Shown here: piece by piece, positions 50,643-60,477 of the stretch
Layout: every line of letters starts with the position of its first letter
Position numbering within the stretch: position 1 is the first letter of the stretch
NCBI RefSeq assembly: GCF_014201805.1
Contig: NZ_JACHFK010000010.1
Coordinates: 62,001 to 126,000, forward strand
Length of the DNA: 64,000 bases
DNA from: Deinococcus metalli
Lineage (GTDB): Bacteria; Deinococcota; Deinococci; Deinococcales; Deinococcaceae
Direction: 5' to 3'
Position numbers and translations under genes: made by a program
Notes under the pieces: model-generated
Told to the model about the DNA's origin: nothing
What the model saw: the letters and a program-made list of their open reading frames with translations, nothing else
Database searches by the model: none

Positions 50643-51916
50643 GACGAACTCCTTGGAGCGTCGGCGCGGCTGAGAAAGGGGAGCGCGTCCTGCGGCACCG
50701 GGGCGGGTTCACTGGCCGGAACCAGTGGCTGCCGGATGAACTCGCGGAAGAAGGGCAGCACCGGGTCCGGCTGCCGGTCGTGGATCGCCGGCGTGAGGTG
50801 ATAGAGGCCGCTGGGGCACACCTGACCCTCCAGCCGGGTCAGGCCGGTGTGCCAGTCCACGTGGTCGAAGAGCGGCCACCACGTCGCTCCGAGCACCGCC
50901 GCTCCCTGCCGCCGCGCACTCAGGATCTCGCTGCCCAGCCAGCGCAGCCAGGCCTCACGCTGCGTGTCCGTGCTGGTCTCCGCCACGTACAGCGGCAGGC
51001 CGTAGCGGGCGTGGTACTCCAGTAGCGTCCGGGCCAGACCGGGGGGCTGCGGGTCGGGGTACAGGTGGTAGTCCCCACGCCGGCCCCAGTCGCCCGGATG
51101 GGCAGGGGCCTCCGGCGGCAGGATCACGTGTTCGCTGCCGGGGTAGTAATCGAGGCCGATCACGTCCGGTGGCGTCGGCTCGCCCAGCACGGCCTCCAGG
51201 GCGCCTGGACCTGCCACCTCGGCCAGCGCCGCATACAGCGCCGTGTGCGGCTCCAGGCGGCCACACAGGACGTCGAAGGCCACGTACCGCCATTCGGTCA
51301 GCTCGGCGGCGAGCGGCGTCAGCTCCGGGGCGGTGGCCCGGAAGCGGTCGGCGCCGTCGTTGAGCCAGATCTCGGCCCGGGGGTTGGCGGCCCGGATGGC
51401 CTGGATGCTCTCCCTCAGGCCGGTGAGCACGGGCCACAGGCTGCGCGCGAACTCCTGAACGCCCTGTCCGTGGGGAGGCCAGGTGCCGTTGCCGCCAGAA
51501 AAGAACGACCAGATGTACGGCTCGTTGAAGGGCGTGATCCTGGTGATGTCCGGATAGCGCTCGCAGAACGCGCGGGCATACGCCGTCACGGCGGCCGGAT
51601 ACCCGGGATCCCGCAGCCCACCGGGCAGCCACGCGGGCGTGCCGAAGTGCAGCAGATCCCAGATCGGCTCGAGGTCGAGGTCGCGCAGCAGGGCGACGAC
51701 CCGATCGGCCCAGGTCCAGTCGAAGGTGCCGGGAGCCGGATGGAGATCGGGCCACGGCAGACCGTAGCGCAGGTGGGTCACGCCCACACCGGCGGCGAGG
51801 CGCAGGTCGTCCTCCCAGCGCTCCCGGTGGGCCGTCCAGGCGTACTGATCCCAGCCCAGCGCCGGATTCACGGTGTTCTCGATCCCCACGGCCCAGAAGA
51901 AGTCGGGCCTGCTCAT
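50639..51916 (-). CDS. clan GH-A glycoside hydrolase (beta-glycosidase-like)
   Basis: A 425-residue TIM-barrel glycosidase of clan GH-A. The acid/base glutamate is E132 in [10 protein letters not shown] and the probable nucleophile is E313 in LYVAETSTD. Surrounding GH1-like features are [33 protein letters not shown] and late [13 protein letters not shown]. No signal peptide. ATG 51916 overlaps the permease stop (ATGA). The frame runs further upstream as shadow of the permease gene. Substrate is probably an imported beta-linked oligosaccharide. Family GH1 versus GH39 or another GH-A family is not settled. Confidence 0.85.
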   Translation of the reverse strand: MSRPDFFWAVGIENTVNPALGWDQYAWTAHRERWEDDLRLAAGVGVTHLRYGLPWPDLHPAPGTFDWTWADRVVALLRDLDLEPIWDLLHFGTPAWLPGGLRDPGYPAAVTAYARAFCERYPDITRITPFNEPYIWSFFSGGNGTWPPHGQGVQEFARSLWPVLTGLRESIQAIRAANPRAEIWLNDGADRFRATAPELTPLAAELTEWRYVAFDVLCGRLEPHTALYAALAEVAGPGALEAVLGEPTPPDVIGLDYYPGSEHVILPPEAPAHPGDWGRRGDYHLYPDPQPPGLARTLLEYHARYGLPLYVAETSTDTQREAWLRWLGSEILSARRQGAAVLGATWWPLFDHVDWHTGLTRLEGQVCPSGLYHLTPAIHDRQPDPVLPFFREFIRQPLVPASEPAPVPQDALPFLSRADAPRSSS

Positions 51917-52815
51917 TCCTTGAGCCCGGTCACGGCGATCCCCTGCTCGAGGTACCGCTGGGCCAGCAGGTAGACCACCAGCACCGGCACCGCGGCGATG
52001 GCGGTGCCGGCCATCAGCTTGCCGTAGTCGGTGGTGTAGCGGCTGGAGAACGAGTTGATGCCCACGGGCAGCGTCTGCAGGTCGCCGTGGACGACGAACA
52101 GCGGCCACACGTAGTTGTTCCAGGACGCCATGAACGAGAACACCGCCAGGGTCGCCAGCGCCGGGATGCTGAGCGGCAGGATGACGAACCACAGCACCTG
52201 CAGGTGGTTGGCGCCGTCGAGGCGCGCGGCCTCCTCGAGTTCGCGGGGTATGCCCACGAAGAACTGCCGCAGCAGGAAGACCCCGAAGGCGCCGGCCACG
52301 CCGGGCCAGATCAGGGCGTGGAAGGTGTCGATCCAGTTGAGCTGGATCATCATGATGTAGCTGGGGATCAGGGTGACGATGCCCGGCACCATCATCGAGC
52401 TCAGCACGAACCAGAACCACGCGTCACGGCCGGGGAACGACAGGCGCGCGAAGGCGTAGGCGGCCAGCACGCACACGGTCAGGTGCGCGGCGGTGAAGGC
52501 CACGGACGTGAACAGCGAGTTCCATGCCCAGCGCAGGATGTTGCCGTCCGGCGACGTCAGGATCTCGCGGTAGTTGTCGATGGTGGGATGCGCAGGAATC
52601 CACTGCACCGGCACCGCAATGGTGTCGGCCTCCGGTTTGAAGCTGGTGCTCACCATCCAGTACAGCGGGGCCAGGAACAGCAGCGCCAGCAGCAGCAGCA
52701 GCGCGAAGCGTGGCAGGTCTCGGGGGCCCCGGCGCCGCAGCGGCCGGCCCCCCAGGGTGTCGGTCACGGGCACCGGCGTGGTGGGCAGCCGGGTGGCCGG
52801 CAGGGGATCGGTCAT
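51913..52815 (-). CDS. CUT1-type carbohydrate ABC transporter permease (MalG-like)
   Basis: A 300-residue inner-membrane permease with six membrane segments and a 30-residue polar leader. The EAA motif that contacts the ATPase reads EEAARLDGANHLQVLWFVIL (about residues 195-214), and the C-terminus [20 protein letters not shown] is typical of MalG relatives. It overlaps the preceding permease and the following hydrolase genes by four bases each. It partners with the MalF-like protein at 52812-53747 to import an oligosaccharide bound by the protein at 53785-55080. Confidence 0.93.
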   Translation of the reverse strand: MTDPLPATRLPTTPVPVTDTLGGRPLRRRGPRDLPRFALLLLLALLFLAPLYWMVSTSFKPEADTIAVPVQWIPAHPTIDNYREILTSPDGNILRWAWNSLFTSVAFTAAHLTVCVLAAYAFARLSFPGRDAWFWFVLSSMMVPGIVTLIPSYIMMIQLNWIDTFHALIWPGVAGAFGVFLLRQFFVGIPRELEEAARLDGANHLQVLWFVILPLSIPALATLAVFSFMASWNNYVWPLFVVHGDLQTLPVGINSFSSRYTTDYGKLMAGTAIAAVPVLVVYLLAQRYLEQGIAVTGLKE

Positions 52816-53747
52816 GTCCGGTCACCGCCCCGGATGTCCCGCGCCATGGTGCGGAACTGGATGGCGGTGAACACCAGCATCAGCAGGCCGAACACGAAAC
52901 TCATCGCTGTGGCCGACGAGAACTGGTTGTTGCTGAAGGCTTCCTCGGTGATGTACATGATCACGCTCTGGGTGCCGCGCGCCGGGCCTCCCGCGGTGAT
53001 CACCTGCGGCTGCCCGAAGAGCTGCAGCGAGGCCAGCACCGTCGTCACGACCACGAACAGCGTGGTGGGCTGCAGCAGCGGCACGGTGATGAAGCGGAAC
53101 TTCTGGGCACCGCTCGCGCCGTCGAGTTCCGCCGCCTCGTACACCGAGGTCGGGATGTTCCCCATGGCGGCCAGGTACAGGGTCATGTTGAAACCGATCG
53201 TCCACCACACGGTGCCCACGGTGATCGGCACCCAGGCCCAGCCGTCGGTGGTCAGGAAGGGAATGGTCGGGTGCCCCAGCGCGCCCAGGACGTTGTTCAC
53301 CAGGCCGCTCTGGTTCTCGAACATCCACCGCCACAGGATGCCCATCACCGAGACGCTGAGGATGCCGGGCATGAAGAAGATCGAGCGGAACACCGTGCGC
53401 AGCGCAATGGGCCGGAACAGGAGCTGCGCCAGCCCCAGCGCGGTCGCCACCAGGAGCGGCACGCTGATCGCCGTGAACAGGAGCGTGTTGATCAGCGTGC
53501 GCCAGAAGAAGTCGCGCTGCGGGGTGTCCCGGAAGAGGTTCAGGTAGAACTCGGCCCCCACGAAGGGCTGGGTGTCCGACAGCGGATCCCAGCGGTGCAC
53601 GCTGATGTAGAGCCCGAACACGATCGGGTACACCAGGAACACCAGGAAGAAGACGGCGTGCGGGAGCAGGAACAGGTACGGCACCAGCGGGTGGTTGTCG
53701 TGCAGGCCCCGCCGGCCGCCCGGAGCGCGGGGGTGGGTGGTCGTCAT
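52812..53747 (-). CDS. CUT1-type sugar ABC transporter permease (MalF-like)
   Basis: A 311-residue permease with six membrane segments. The opening is PLVPYLFLLPHAVFFLVFLV, and the EAA motif reads YEAAELDGASGAQKFRFITV. ATG 53747 was chosen over GTG 53750 because GGAGG lies six bases before it; the difference is one residue. The stop overlaps the MalG-like start (ATGA). A short hairpin separates it from the binding-protein gene. No ATPase gene is found in this operon, so the pair probably uses a shared MsmX/MsmK-like ATPase encoded elsewhere. Confidence 0.93.
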   Translation of the reverse strand: MTTTHPRAPGGRRGLHDNHPLVPYLFLLPHAVFFLVFLVYPIVFGLYISVHRWDPLSDTQPFVGAEFYLNLFRDTPQRDFFWRTLINTLLFTAISVPLLVATALGLAQLLFRPIALRTVFRSIFFMPGILSVSVMGILWRWMFENQSGLVNNVLGALGHPTIPFLTTDGWAWVPITVGTVWWTIGFNMTLYLAAMGNIPTSVYEAAELDGASGAQKFRFITVPLLQPTTLFVVVTTVLASLQLFGQPQVITAGGPARGTQSVIMYITEEAFSNNQFSSATAMSFVFGLLMLVFTAIQFRTMARDIRGGDRT

Positions 53748-53767
53748 CACATACCTCCGGGAAGGGC

Positions 53768-53784
53768 GGACGCAGGGCGCGTCC
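53768..53784 (-). terminator. short hairpin after the oligosaccharide-binding protein gene
   Basis: GGACGC (53768-53773) pairs with GCGTCC (53779-53784) around a 5-base loop, directly after the stop codon. No T-run follows. It sits where the other two binding-protein genes also have hairpins and may stabilise or attenuate the message. Confidence 0.4.
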
Positions 53785-55080
53785 TTACTTGATGGTCTTG
53801 CGGGCCTGTTCGATCTGCTTGGCGGCTTCCTTCTGCGCGTCGCTCAGGGCCTGGGTCACCGACTTCTTCCCGAGCACCGCGGCCTCGACCGCGCCGTCCC
53901 ACGCGCCGCGCACCTGGCCGACCCACGGGTAGCCACTGGTCGCGTAGACGTTGGGCAGCCCCTCGAAGAGGCCGGAGACGGGGTTGTTGTCGTAGCTCTT
54001 GTCCTTGGCCACCACCGGCTGGGTGGGCAGGCCGCCCGCCGCCGTCCACGTCAGGTTCTGCGCGGGCTGCGTCATCCAGGCAATGAATTCCAGCGCTGCC
54101 GCGCGCTTGTTCTTGTCGTAGTTCGCCCGCTGCCGGGGCAGGGTCAGGTGGCTGGAGCCGCCCCACGCGGCGTTCATCTTGGTGCCCAGCTGCGGCACCG
54201 GCGTGACCCCGAAGTTCAGGCCGGTCTGCCCCTTGTACTGCTCGAGCATCCACACGCCGTTGAAGTTGAAACAGGCCTTGCCCTGGCGGAAGGCCGCGAT
54301 CTCGCTCTGCTCGGTGGCGTTCGCGGGGGACACGTGGTACTTCTGCACCTGATCGACCAGGAACTGCAGGGCTTCCTGGGCCCCTGGGCTGGTGAAGGCC
54401 GCGTTCTGCTCCTTGTCCACGAGGTCGGCCCCGTTCTGGCGCGACACCGAGTACGCGATGGTGCCGCCCATCCAGCCGTTCACGACTCCGGCGGCCCAGG
54501 TGTTCAGGTTCTTGGCGTCGAAGCCGGCGTCGCCCGGGTGTTTGCCCGCCTTGTCCACCGTGCACTTCTGCGCCGCCGCGAGGTACTCACTGCGGTTGGT
54601 GGGCACCTTGGTCACGCCAGCCTTGGCGAGCAGGTCCTTGTTGTAATACATCGCCAGCGCCACCGAGTGCACGGGAACGCCGTAGGACATGCCCTTGTAG
54701 TCGGCGGTGGCCCACAGCGGCCCATAGAACCGCGCCTTGTCGATGCCGGCGGCGCTCAGCTCGGTGGGCGTCAGGGGCGTCAGGGCGCCACGCGCGATGA
54801 AGCCGGTGACCTGATCCTCGTTGATGGCGACGATGTCCGCCGCACGTCCCGAAGCGACCAGGGGCCCCAGTTGTTGCCACGTGGTGCCCCACGGCTGGGC
54901 CTGCCCCTTGACCTGGATGTTCGGGTGGGACGCGTTGAACTGGGTGATGAGCTTTTCCATGATCGGCCGGTCCGGGCCGGTGAAGCCGTGAAGATACGTC
55001 AGCTGCACCTTCGGGCCGCTGTAGGCGGCCAGGGACGTGCCGGTGGCGAGGAGCAGGGTCAGGCTAACGGTGCGCTTCAT
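53785..55080 (-). CDS. oligosaccharide-binding protein of CUT1 ABC transporter
   Basis: Extracellular solute-binding protein family 1, 431 residues. The signal peptide is [20 protein letters not shown], with no lipobox cysteine. The fold follows: [71 protein letters not shown] 55080 has GGAGG upstream; the frame is open 110 codons further but only as low-complexity sequence. First gene of the operon permease-permease-GH-GH43-GH43. The glycosidases imply arabino- or xylo-oligosaccharide as ligand. Confidence 0.92.
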   Translation of the reverse strand: MKRTVSLTLLLATGTSLAAYSGPKVQLTYLHGFTGPDRPIMEKLITQFNASHPNIQVKGQAQPWGTTWQQLGPLVASGRAADIVAINEDQVTGFIARGALTPLTPTELSAAGIDKARFYGPLWATADYKGMSYGVPVHSVALAMYYNKDLLAKAGVTKVPTNRSEYLAAAQKCTVDKAGKHPGDAGFDAKNLNTWAAGVVNGWMGGTIAYSVSRQNGADLVDKEQNAAFTSPGAQEALQFLVDQVQKYHVSPANATEQSEIAAFRQGKACFNFNGVWMLEQYKGQTGLNFGVTPVPQLGTKMNAAWGGSSHLTLPRQRANYDKNKRAAALEFIAWMTQPAQNLTWTAAGGLPTQPVVAKDKSYDNNPVSGLFEGLPNVYATSGYPWVGQVRGAWDGAVEAAVLGKKSVTQALSDAQKEAAKQIEQARKTIK

Positions 55081-55973
55081 AGACAGCCTCCTGGTGGGGG
55101 AGAGGGCGAGCTTTGCATTACTGCGTCGAGTGATCGTGAGGGGGAGCGCCAGCGGACGCCCGAGCAGGTGGAGAGGTGTCAGGTCATCGGCGCCGACCCC
55201 CTGAGCCGGAGAGCCGGACGGCTGTGGCGTCTGCTCTGCAGTCAGTAGGACCTGTGACATTCCGTTGGTACTGACCTGATACACAGTTGAGGATGGATAC
55301 TGGCGTGACGTGCCGCAGGAACATGGCTCACTCCTGACTGAACTGACCTCCAGAACAGGTACTGGACGGGCTTTTTCGCGTTTGTTGCCGAAACTATAGG
55401 CGAGCGCCACGCCCGGTAGTGATTTGTGTCGTGTTCACGTGATCTTCACGTCCTGGGCAGCTCATGTGTCGTTTGGGAGCCGATCAAGGCACGAACTGAA
55501 TGACGCCACGCGCGGCTGGACTCGCGGATGGCAAGGATGGCGCGCTTCAGAAGCGATCCCTCGACGTCCTTGTCGATGAAGAGAGTTGGTGGCAGGCCAC
55601 GTGGCGTGAGAACCGATGCCGGGGAGCTGCTATCCACCCAGCATCACGTCGACGTAGCCCAACACCTGGTCATACCCATGGGTCAGGACGGCATGTGCAC
55701 TGGTGACCGGGCGGAAGGCCGCCTAGACTCGCCGGGTGACCGCATCTGCCGTCATGCGGGCTGCGCCGCTCCGCTTCGCCCAGCACCACAGATTGCCCTG
55801 CGGTGCCCGCCAAGCTTCAGGAGATTGCTGGTGTCAACGTTGCGTTCTTCCCTCCGGTTCCTCGTCCGTGTTCTCGCTTCTCGGTGCACGTCCTGGAGTC
55901 AGGTCTGCCTCACGTCTCGTCCACTCTGGCCGTCTTCCCCTGACCATCCCCTCGGAGCTTCGCGGGTGGCTGC
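55081..55973. other. 890-base gap, upstream region of the oligosaccharide operon
   Basis: No confident gene. On the minus strand TATAGT (at 55393-55398) is a possible -10 of the operon, giving a long leader. A TCACGTGA palindrome is at 55435-55442. A minus-strand frame at 55446-55637 (63 codons, including DKDVEGSLLKRAILAIRESS) has no recognised family. No regulator gene is present, unusual for such an operon. Confidence 0.45.
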
Positions 55974-57080
55974 GTGACCGGCACGGTGGCCGCACCCCGC
56001 CGTATCGACTTCCTGATCGAGTCGATGGAGGCGCTTGCCGGCATGGAACGCGCGACGGCCACCATCGCCACGGGTCTGCACGATCTGGGGTATCGCGTGC
56101 GGATCGTGTGTCTGCGTGGAACGCGCAGCGCATTCCCGCTTCCGCCCGGCGTGACCCTCACGCCACTCGGCTTTCCAGCCGGCACGCTGCGGCTGCGCCA
56201 GGAAACGGTGCCCATTCTGCGAGCGGTGCGCCGCCACGTGGTGGCCGATCCACCAGACGTCCTCGTGGCAGTGGACTCGTTCCTGGTGCCGTTCACGTTC
56301 CCGGCCCTGTTGGGAACGCGTGTGCGGCGCGTCGCATGGGAGCACTTCAACCTCGGCACCAACCTGAACATGCGCTCCAGGGCGCTCGCCCGGCCCATCG
56401 CCGCGTTGATCAGCCACGATGTCCTCACCCTGACGCTCGACGATGCCGGCGCGTGGCGCGCCGCGTTCCCCTGGGCCAGGGCTCGCCTTCACGCCATGCC
56501 CAATTCGCTCCCCACGCCCCGGCCAACCCGCAACCCCTACGGCGTGGACGGCACGTCCCGCCGGCTCGTGATCGCGGCCGGCCGGTTGGACGGCCAGAAA
56601 GGATTTGACCGGCTGATGGATGCGTGGGCGCTTATCGAGCAGGACGTGCCGGACTGGTCGCTGGCCGTGTACGGTCACGGCCCCGATGAAGACACCCTGC
56701 GCGCGCAGATGCAGCGTTTGGGCGTCCAGAGGGTCGCGCTGCATCCCCCGACGGCGAATATTCACGACGTGTACGCTCGGGCCGGTGCCTACGCCCTGAG
56801 TTCCCGGCACGAAGGACTGCCGATGGTCCTCATCGAGAGTCAGGCACAGGGCATTCCGGCTGTCGCCTTCGACTGCCGGACCGGGCCAGCTGAGATCATC
56901 CGCGGCGGCGGTCACCTTGTGCCGGACGGTGACGTGCCGGCGTTTGCAAGCACCCTGCGCACCTTGCTGCGGGACGACGCCACGCGCGCGGCGATGAGTG
57001 ACGCGGCGTTTGAGGACGCCGCCCGGTACGACGCGCCGCTGGTGCTGAACCGCTGGGCTGCTCTACTGGAAGGCCGATGA
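55974..57080 (+). CDS. GT4-family glycosyltransferase
   Basis: A 368-residue GT-B fold glycosyltransferase. The N-terminal part opens IDFLIESMEALAGMERATAT. The donor-binding half has AAGRLDGQKGFDRLMDAW (K209), SLAVYGHGPDEDTLR and the EX7E motif E280-E288 in SRHEGLPMVLIE. The start is GTG 55974 with no strong ribosome-binding site. The protein is cytoplasmic or membrane-peripheral and should transfer a sugar from a nucleotide donor to a lipid or polysaccharide. It stands alone without other polysaccharide genes, so its acceptor is unknown. Confidence 0.88.
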   Translation: MTGTVAAPRRIDFLIESMEALAGMERATATIATGLHDLGYRVRIVCLRGTRSAFPLPPGVTLTPLGFPAGTLRLRQETVPILRAVRRHVVADPPDVLVAVDSFLVPFTFPALLGTRVRRVAWEHFNLGTNLNMRSRALARPIAALISHDVLTLTLDDAGAWRAAFPWARARLHAMPNSLPTPRPTRNPYGVDGTSRRLVIAAGRLDGQKGFDRLMDAWALIEQDVPDWSLAVYGHGPDEDTLRAQMQRLGVQRVALHPPTANIHDVYARAGAYALSSRHEGLPMVLIESQAQGIPAVAFDCRTGPAEIIRGGGHLVPDGDVPAFASTLRTLLRDDATRAAMSDAAFEDAARYDAPLVLNRWAALLEGR

Positions 57081-57414
57081 TGCTCCACTGAGCGGCCCTG
57101 TCCTGCCCTGATTGACAGGCATCAGTACTGGCAACGCACCCTCCGAAGGCCGAACGCTGCTCAACAGGCGGCCTGACCGTCAAGCTGCCCGTCGCTCTAC
57201 CACCACGGACATGAGCAGTACTGCGATTCGGTTGTTTCGCCGGTTGTGGCAGGGCATCGGCTGCCGGAACGATGCTGGCAAGTTGGCCGGGCGCGGCGTG
57301 AAGCCCTTCCCGGCCGCCGCTAAAACATGGTTGGAAACCAGGAAGCAGGCGACCTGAAGTTCAAGTCGCCTGCCCGTGTGGGGTCCTGCTGCTTTCCCGT
57401 ACCCGACAACCGTT
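57081..57414. other. convergent gap with terminator-like hairpin
   Basis: No gene seen. GCAGGCGACCTGAA (57345-57358) pairs with 57360-57373 with one mismatch; with a realistic loop the stem is about 11 bp. It lies 42 bases beyond the stop of the leftward MFS gene and resembles the GCAGGTGGCC hairpins elsewhere in the window. Confidence 0.55.
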
Positions 57415-58662
57415 CTAACCCTCGATCGCGGCCACACGTTCGGGACTAGGCGTGCGGCTGCCGGTCAGGACGGCCAGCGCGAACGCCACCACCACGGCGC
57501 CCGCGGCGAAGGTCGGGGTGCCGCCCACCCGTGAATACAGGGTGCCGCCGATCAGCGGCCCGGCCACCTGTGCCAGGGACTGCACGCCCTGGGCACCGCC
57601 CTGCACGCGCCCCTGTGCTTCCGCAGGAGCCGAGGCCGACAGCAGCGACGCCAGCGTGGCATTGAAGATGCCCTCGCCTGAGGCGAACAGGATCACGCCG
57701 GCGTACAGCAGCGCTGCCACGTGGGTGGCCGGTACGAAGGCCAGCAGGCCCATGCCCACCACGCCCATCGACAGGCCCAGCTGCGACACCCGCCGGTCAC
57801 CGAATCGCTTGAGCAGGATGGGCAGCAGCAGCCCCTGCGCCACGATGTCGCACACACCCACCACCATGAACACCGTGCTGACCTCTCCCGGCCCCCAGGC
57901 CAGGGTGTCGCGGGCCATGATCGACAGCACCACCTGCATCAGCGAGAACGGCAGGATGAACAGCACGCTCACGGTCACCAGGCGGCGCACGACCGGCAGT
58001 TCCAGGGCGCCCTTGAGCTGCGTGAGGGGATTGAGGTGCGCGGCGTCGAAGTGCCTGGTGCGCCGCGCGGGGCTGAGGCTCTCGGGCAGGATGAAGGAGC
58101 CCCACAGCAGGTTCAGCATGCTGACCAGCGCCGCCGCGTAGAACGGCGCACTGGGGCTTACGTGCGACAGCAGCCCGCCGATGGCCGGACCGATGATGAA
58201 GCCCGCACCGATGGTCGCGCCGATCTGCCCGAAGACCTTCCCGCGCTCCTCCTCGGGAGTCGTGTCGCCCACGTAGCCGAAGAGCGCGCTCAGGCCACCG
58301 GCGGTCAGGCCGTCGATGCCGCGGCCGAGGAACAGCATCCACAGGCTGCCACCAATGCCGAAGATCACGTAGCCGATGGCCGAGCCGAACAGCGAGAGCA
58401 TCAGGATGGGCCGCCGCCCGTAGGCGTCGCTGAGGGCGCCGAGCACCGGGGAGGAGAAGAAGGTGAGCAGCGCGAAGATGGCGGTCAGCGCGCCGATCAC
58501 GCTGGCCTGCTGGTGGACCTCCGGGACATACCTGGCCACCACGAAGGGCAGCACGGGGAACACCAGCGACATGCCGATGGAGAACAGGAAGGCGGTGGCA
58601 AGCAGGAAGAGGATGGGGGGACGCGTGGGTGCAGGCGGCTGAAGGTCGGCAGTCTGGGTCAT
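57415..58662 (-). CDS. MFS exporter (TetA/Bcr-like)
   Basis: A 415-residue, twelve-segment major-facilitator transporter. The drug/H+ antiporter motif A is [19 protein letters not shown], and the second half has a matching loop ([19 protein letters not shown]). Conserved [20 protein letters not shown] is near residue 115. ATG 58662 (MTQTADLQ) was chosen because TATTGT ends six bases before it, the leaderless pattern of this genome; the frame is open 17 codons more. No regulator is adjacent. Substrate unknown; tetracycline-like drugs are the family default only. Confidence 0.88.
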   Translation of the reverse strand: MTQTADLQPPAPTRPPILFLLATAFLFSIGMSLVFPVLPFVVARYVPEVHQQASVIGALTAIFALLTFFSSPVLGALSDAYGRRPILMLSLFGSAIGYVIFGIGGSLWMLFLGRGIDGLTAGGLSALFGYVGDTTPEEERGKVFGQIGATIGAGFIIGPAIGGLLSHVSPSAPFYAAALVSMLNLLWGSFILPESLSPARRTRHFDAAHLNPLTQLKGALELPVVRRLVTVSVLFILPFSLMQVVLSIMARDTLAWGPGEVSTVFMVVGVCDIVAQGLLLPILLKRFGDRRVSQLGLSMGVVGMGLLAFVPATHVAALLYAGVILFASGEGIFNATLASLLSASAPAEAQGRVQGGAQGVQSLAQVAGPLIGGTLYSRVGGTPTFAAGAVVVAFALAVLTGSRTPSPERVAAIEG

Positions 58663-58931
58663 GCGGGCACAATAGCCACGCCGCCCCGGCGCGCACTTGT
58701 AAAAACACGACACGTGAGGAGCAGGGTGGGCGCGAACGCTTTACGGCGGATCTGACTGCCACGCCCACGAGCGCCAGCACGCCATGAAGTCCAGAGGGAT
58801 GGGTGCAGGGTTCGACCGACCCTGGCGATAGCGCCGAGCGTCGCGGTGGTGAGCAGTGCCAGGGTGAAGACCAGCTGATCTGGAAGGAGCGGCTGCGCAG
58901 AGTACAGCGCGCCGTAGCCGAAGATCTACAG

Positions 58932-58967
58932 CCGCGCCAACGTCCAGATCAGGGGACGTTGGCGCGG
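58932..58967 (-). terminator. 14-bp hairpin terminator after the GNAT-DUF6428 gene
   Basis: CCGCGCCAACGTCC (58932-58945) pairs perfectly with 58954-58967 around an 8-base loop. It begins 11 bases beyond the stop at 58979. No long T-run. The gap between it and the MFS gene (58663-58931) holds no gene. Confidence 0.65.
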
Positions 58968-58978
58968 ACCGTGGACCA

Positions 58979-59962
58979 TCAGCCCAGCGTGATGAGGTCA
59001 GCCGCCACTGGCGTGCAGCAACTGCTGGCCGGCGCACAACTGCCACCCTGGGCCGTGGCCGCCGGCTCCCCGCAGGCGTCCCCAGCCTTGCACTGCACAC
59101 CCGGCGTCCGCAGGTGCACGATCACCCGCGCGTCCTGCGCCTCAATGTGGCTGACGTGGTACTGCATGGCAGGCGTGGTTGCGTTTCCGTACTCGAAGCG
59201 CACCTCGGCCTCGTCCCGAACTGGAATGCGGCGGGTGACACGGTCGTAGATGGCCAAGAACTTCCGGGTGGTCATGAAGCCGGCCACGGCTTCCTGGGCG
59301 CTGCCATCCATGAGCTGGATGACGGTCTCACGCCAGCTCGCGGCCTGGCCCCCGCAGTCCATCGCCTCGATGCTCACGGCCTTGACCTCGGTCACGTGGT
59401 AGCCAGGGCCGATCAGCAGCCGGCCCTGCAACCAGAACTCCAGGGGGCGCTGCGACGGAGCGCGCAGGGCGCCTGTGAGCGCGGCGGTCGAGGTCTGGTC
59501 GGTAAGGCCGGGGATGGTCCGGGTCATGGTGGGCTCCTTGAGGGGGAGGCGCATCAGGGTGGCGGTGGCGGGGCACGCATCCTGAAACTCGCGGGACGCG
59601 AGCAGGGCGGCCGGGGCCGCGGAGCGGGGGACGGGCGTGAAGCCGAAGCGCGGGAAGTAGGTCTCGGCGGTCGTGGTCAGCAGGTAGACGGCGTCCAGGT
59701 GCTGCTGGCGTGCGGCGTCCAGAACTTCACGCACGAGCCGCGCGGCAAGGCCCTGCCCCTGCTCGCCAGGAGTCACCGCAACTGACCGCAGCAGGCCCAC
59801 GGTGCCGTGCGTCTCCAGACCAGCCAGTGCCACCACGCCGTCCTTCTCAGTGACCCGCATCCCGCTCAAATGCTCCTCAATGCCGGCTGAAGGGAGGCCG
59901 AGATCCGACAGCAGGGCGGAGATGGCGAGGAGATCGCCAAGTTCAGCGCTGCGGATCAGCAT
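58979..59962 (-). CDS. fused ArsN2-like GNAT acetyltransferase and DUF6428 protein
   Basis: A 327-residue fusion. Residues 1-142 are a GNAT acetyltransferase of the arsenic-linked ArsN2 type, with the acetyl-CoA loop [18 protein letters not shown] at 59-76 and [13 protein letters not shown]. Residues about 146-300 are a DUF6428 domain: [44 protein letters not shown]. The tail has five cysteines ([20 protein letters not shown]). The junction codons include AAGGAG six bases before ATG 59527, so the second domain may also be made separately. It overlaps the MarR stop by seven bases. Arsenic or other metalloid resistance is implied, but no arsenate reductase or efflux gene is adjacent. Confidence 0.82.
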   Translation of the reverse strand: MLIRSAELGDLLAISALLSDLGLPSAGIEEHLSGMRVTEKDGVVALAGLETHGTVGLLRSVAVTPGEQGQGLAARLVREVLDAARQQHLDAVYLLTTTAETYFPRFGFTPVPRSAAPAALLASREFQDACPATATLMRLPLKEPTMTRTIPGLTDQTSTAALTGALRAPSQRPLEFWLQGRLLIGPGYHVTEVKAVSIEAMDCGGQAASWRETVIQLMDGSAQEAVAGFMTTRKFLAIYDRVTRRIPVRDEAEVRFEYGNATTPAMQYHVSHIEAQDARVIVHLRTPGVQCKAGDACGEPAATAQGGSCAPASSCCTPVAADLITLG

Positions 59963-60435
59963 CCGCAGCCCTCCTCGCCGTTGAGCTCCGCCTGGAGGGC
60001 TGCGCTCAGGCTGGCCAGCACCCGGAGGGCCGTCGCCTGGTCTGCCTTAGGAAGACGGGCCAGCACGCGGGCGGACTGGGCGTTGAGCTGCAAATCGAGA
60101 TCCTGGGCGGCCTGGTGCCCGGCGTCCGTCAGGCGCAGGAGGAGGGCACGGCGGTCACTGGGGTGGGGGGCCTTGACCAAGCGGCCCTGTTCCACGAGGT
60201 CGTCGGTGCTGCGGCTGAGCCACGCCTTGTCCAGGTTCAGCGTGCGGGTCAGGGCGCTGAGGGACTGGTCGCCCTCGCGCTCCAGGGTGGTGAGGATGGC
60301 GCACTGGGTGGCGGACTGGACGTCGCAGCACGCGAAGTTGCGCTGCTGGAGTTCCGTGAACTGCCGCGTCACGGTCCGAAGCAGCGGGCCTGCCTGCGCC
60401 GGCGCTGCGACTTCGTTGTCATTGGCAACGGTCAT
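59956..60435 (-). CDS. MarR-family regulator with cysteine-rich sensor features
   Basis: A 159-residue winged-helix regulator: [40 protein letters not shown] and [19 protein letters not shown] are the MarR core. Cysteines occur in [12 protein letters not shown] and at the end (EEGCGC), which suggests a thiol- or metalloid-sensing mode. ATG 60435 (MTVANDNE) was chosen because a full promoter places TACGCT six bases before it; ATG 60459 lies inside that promoter. It overlaps the GNAT-DUF6428 gene by seven bases, so the two form one unit probably under its own control. Confidence 0.88.
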   Translation of the reverse strand: MTVANDNEVAAPAQAGPLLRTVTRQFTELQQRNFACCDVQSATQCAILTTLEREGDQSLSALTRTLNLDKAWLSRSTDDLVEQGRLVKAPHPSDRRALLLRLTDAGHQAAQDLDLQLNAQSARVLARLPKADQATALRVLASLSAALQAELNGEEGCGC

Positions 60436-60441
60436 GGAATG

Positions 60442-60477
60442 AGCGTACTCAGGTTCCATATCGTTGTCAATAACAAC
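60442..60477 (-). promoter_or_regulatory. leaderless promoter and palindromic operator of the marR-type gene
   Basis: On the minus strand TTGACA (60465-60470) and TACGCT (60442-60447) are exactly 17 bases apart, and the ATG follows after six bases. The palindrome GTTGT-CAATA-ACAAC (60463-60477) covers the -35 box, a good place for repression by the MarR product itself. Confidence 0.7.

Noticed and set aside
55736..56608. A rightward frame starting at GTG 55736 after a TAGACT hexamer
   Set aside because: It overlaps the glycosyltransferase in another frame and turns into Arg-rich shadow; the hexamer may instead start the glycosyltransferase message.
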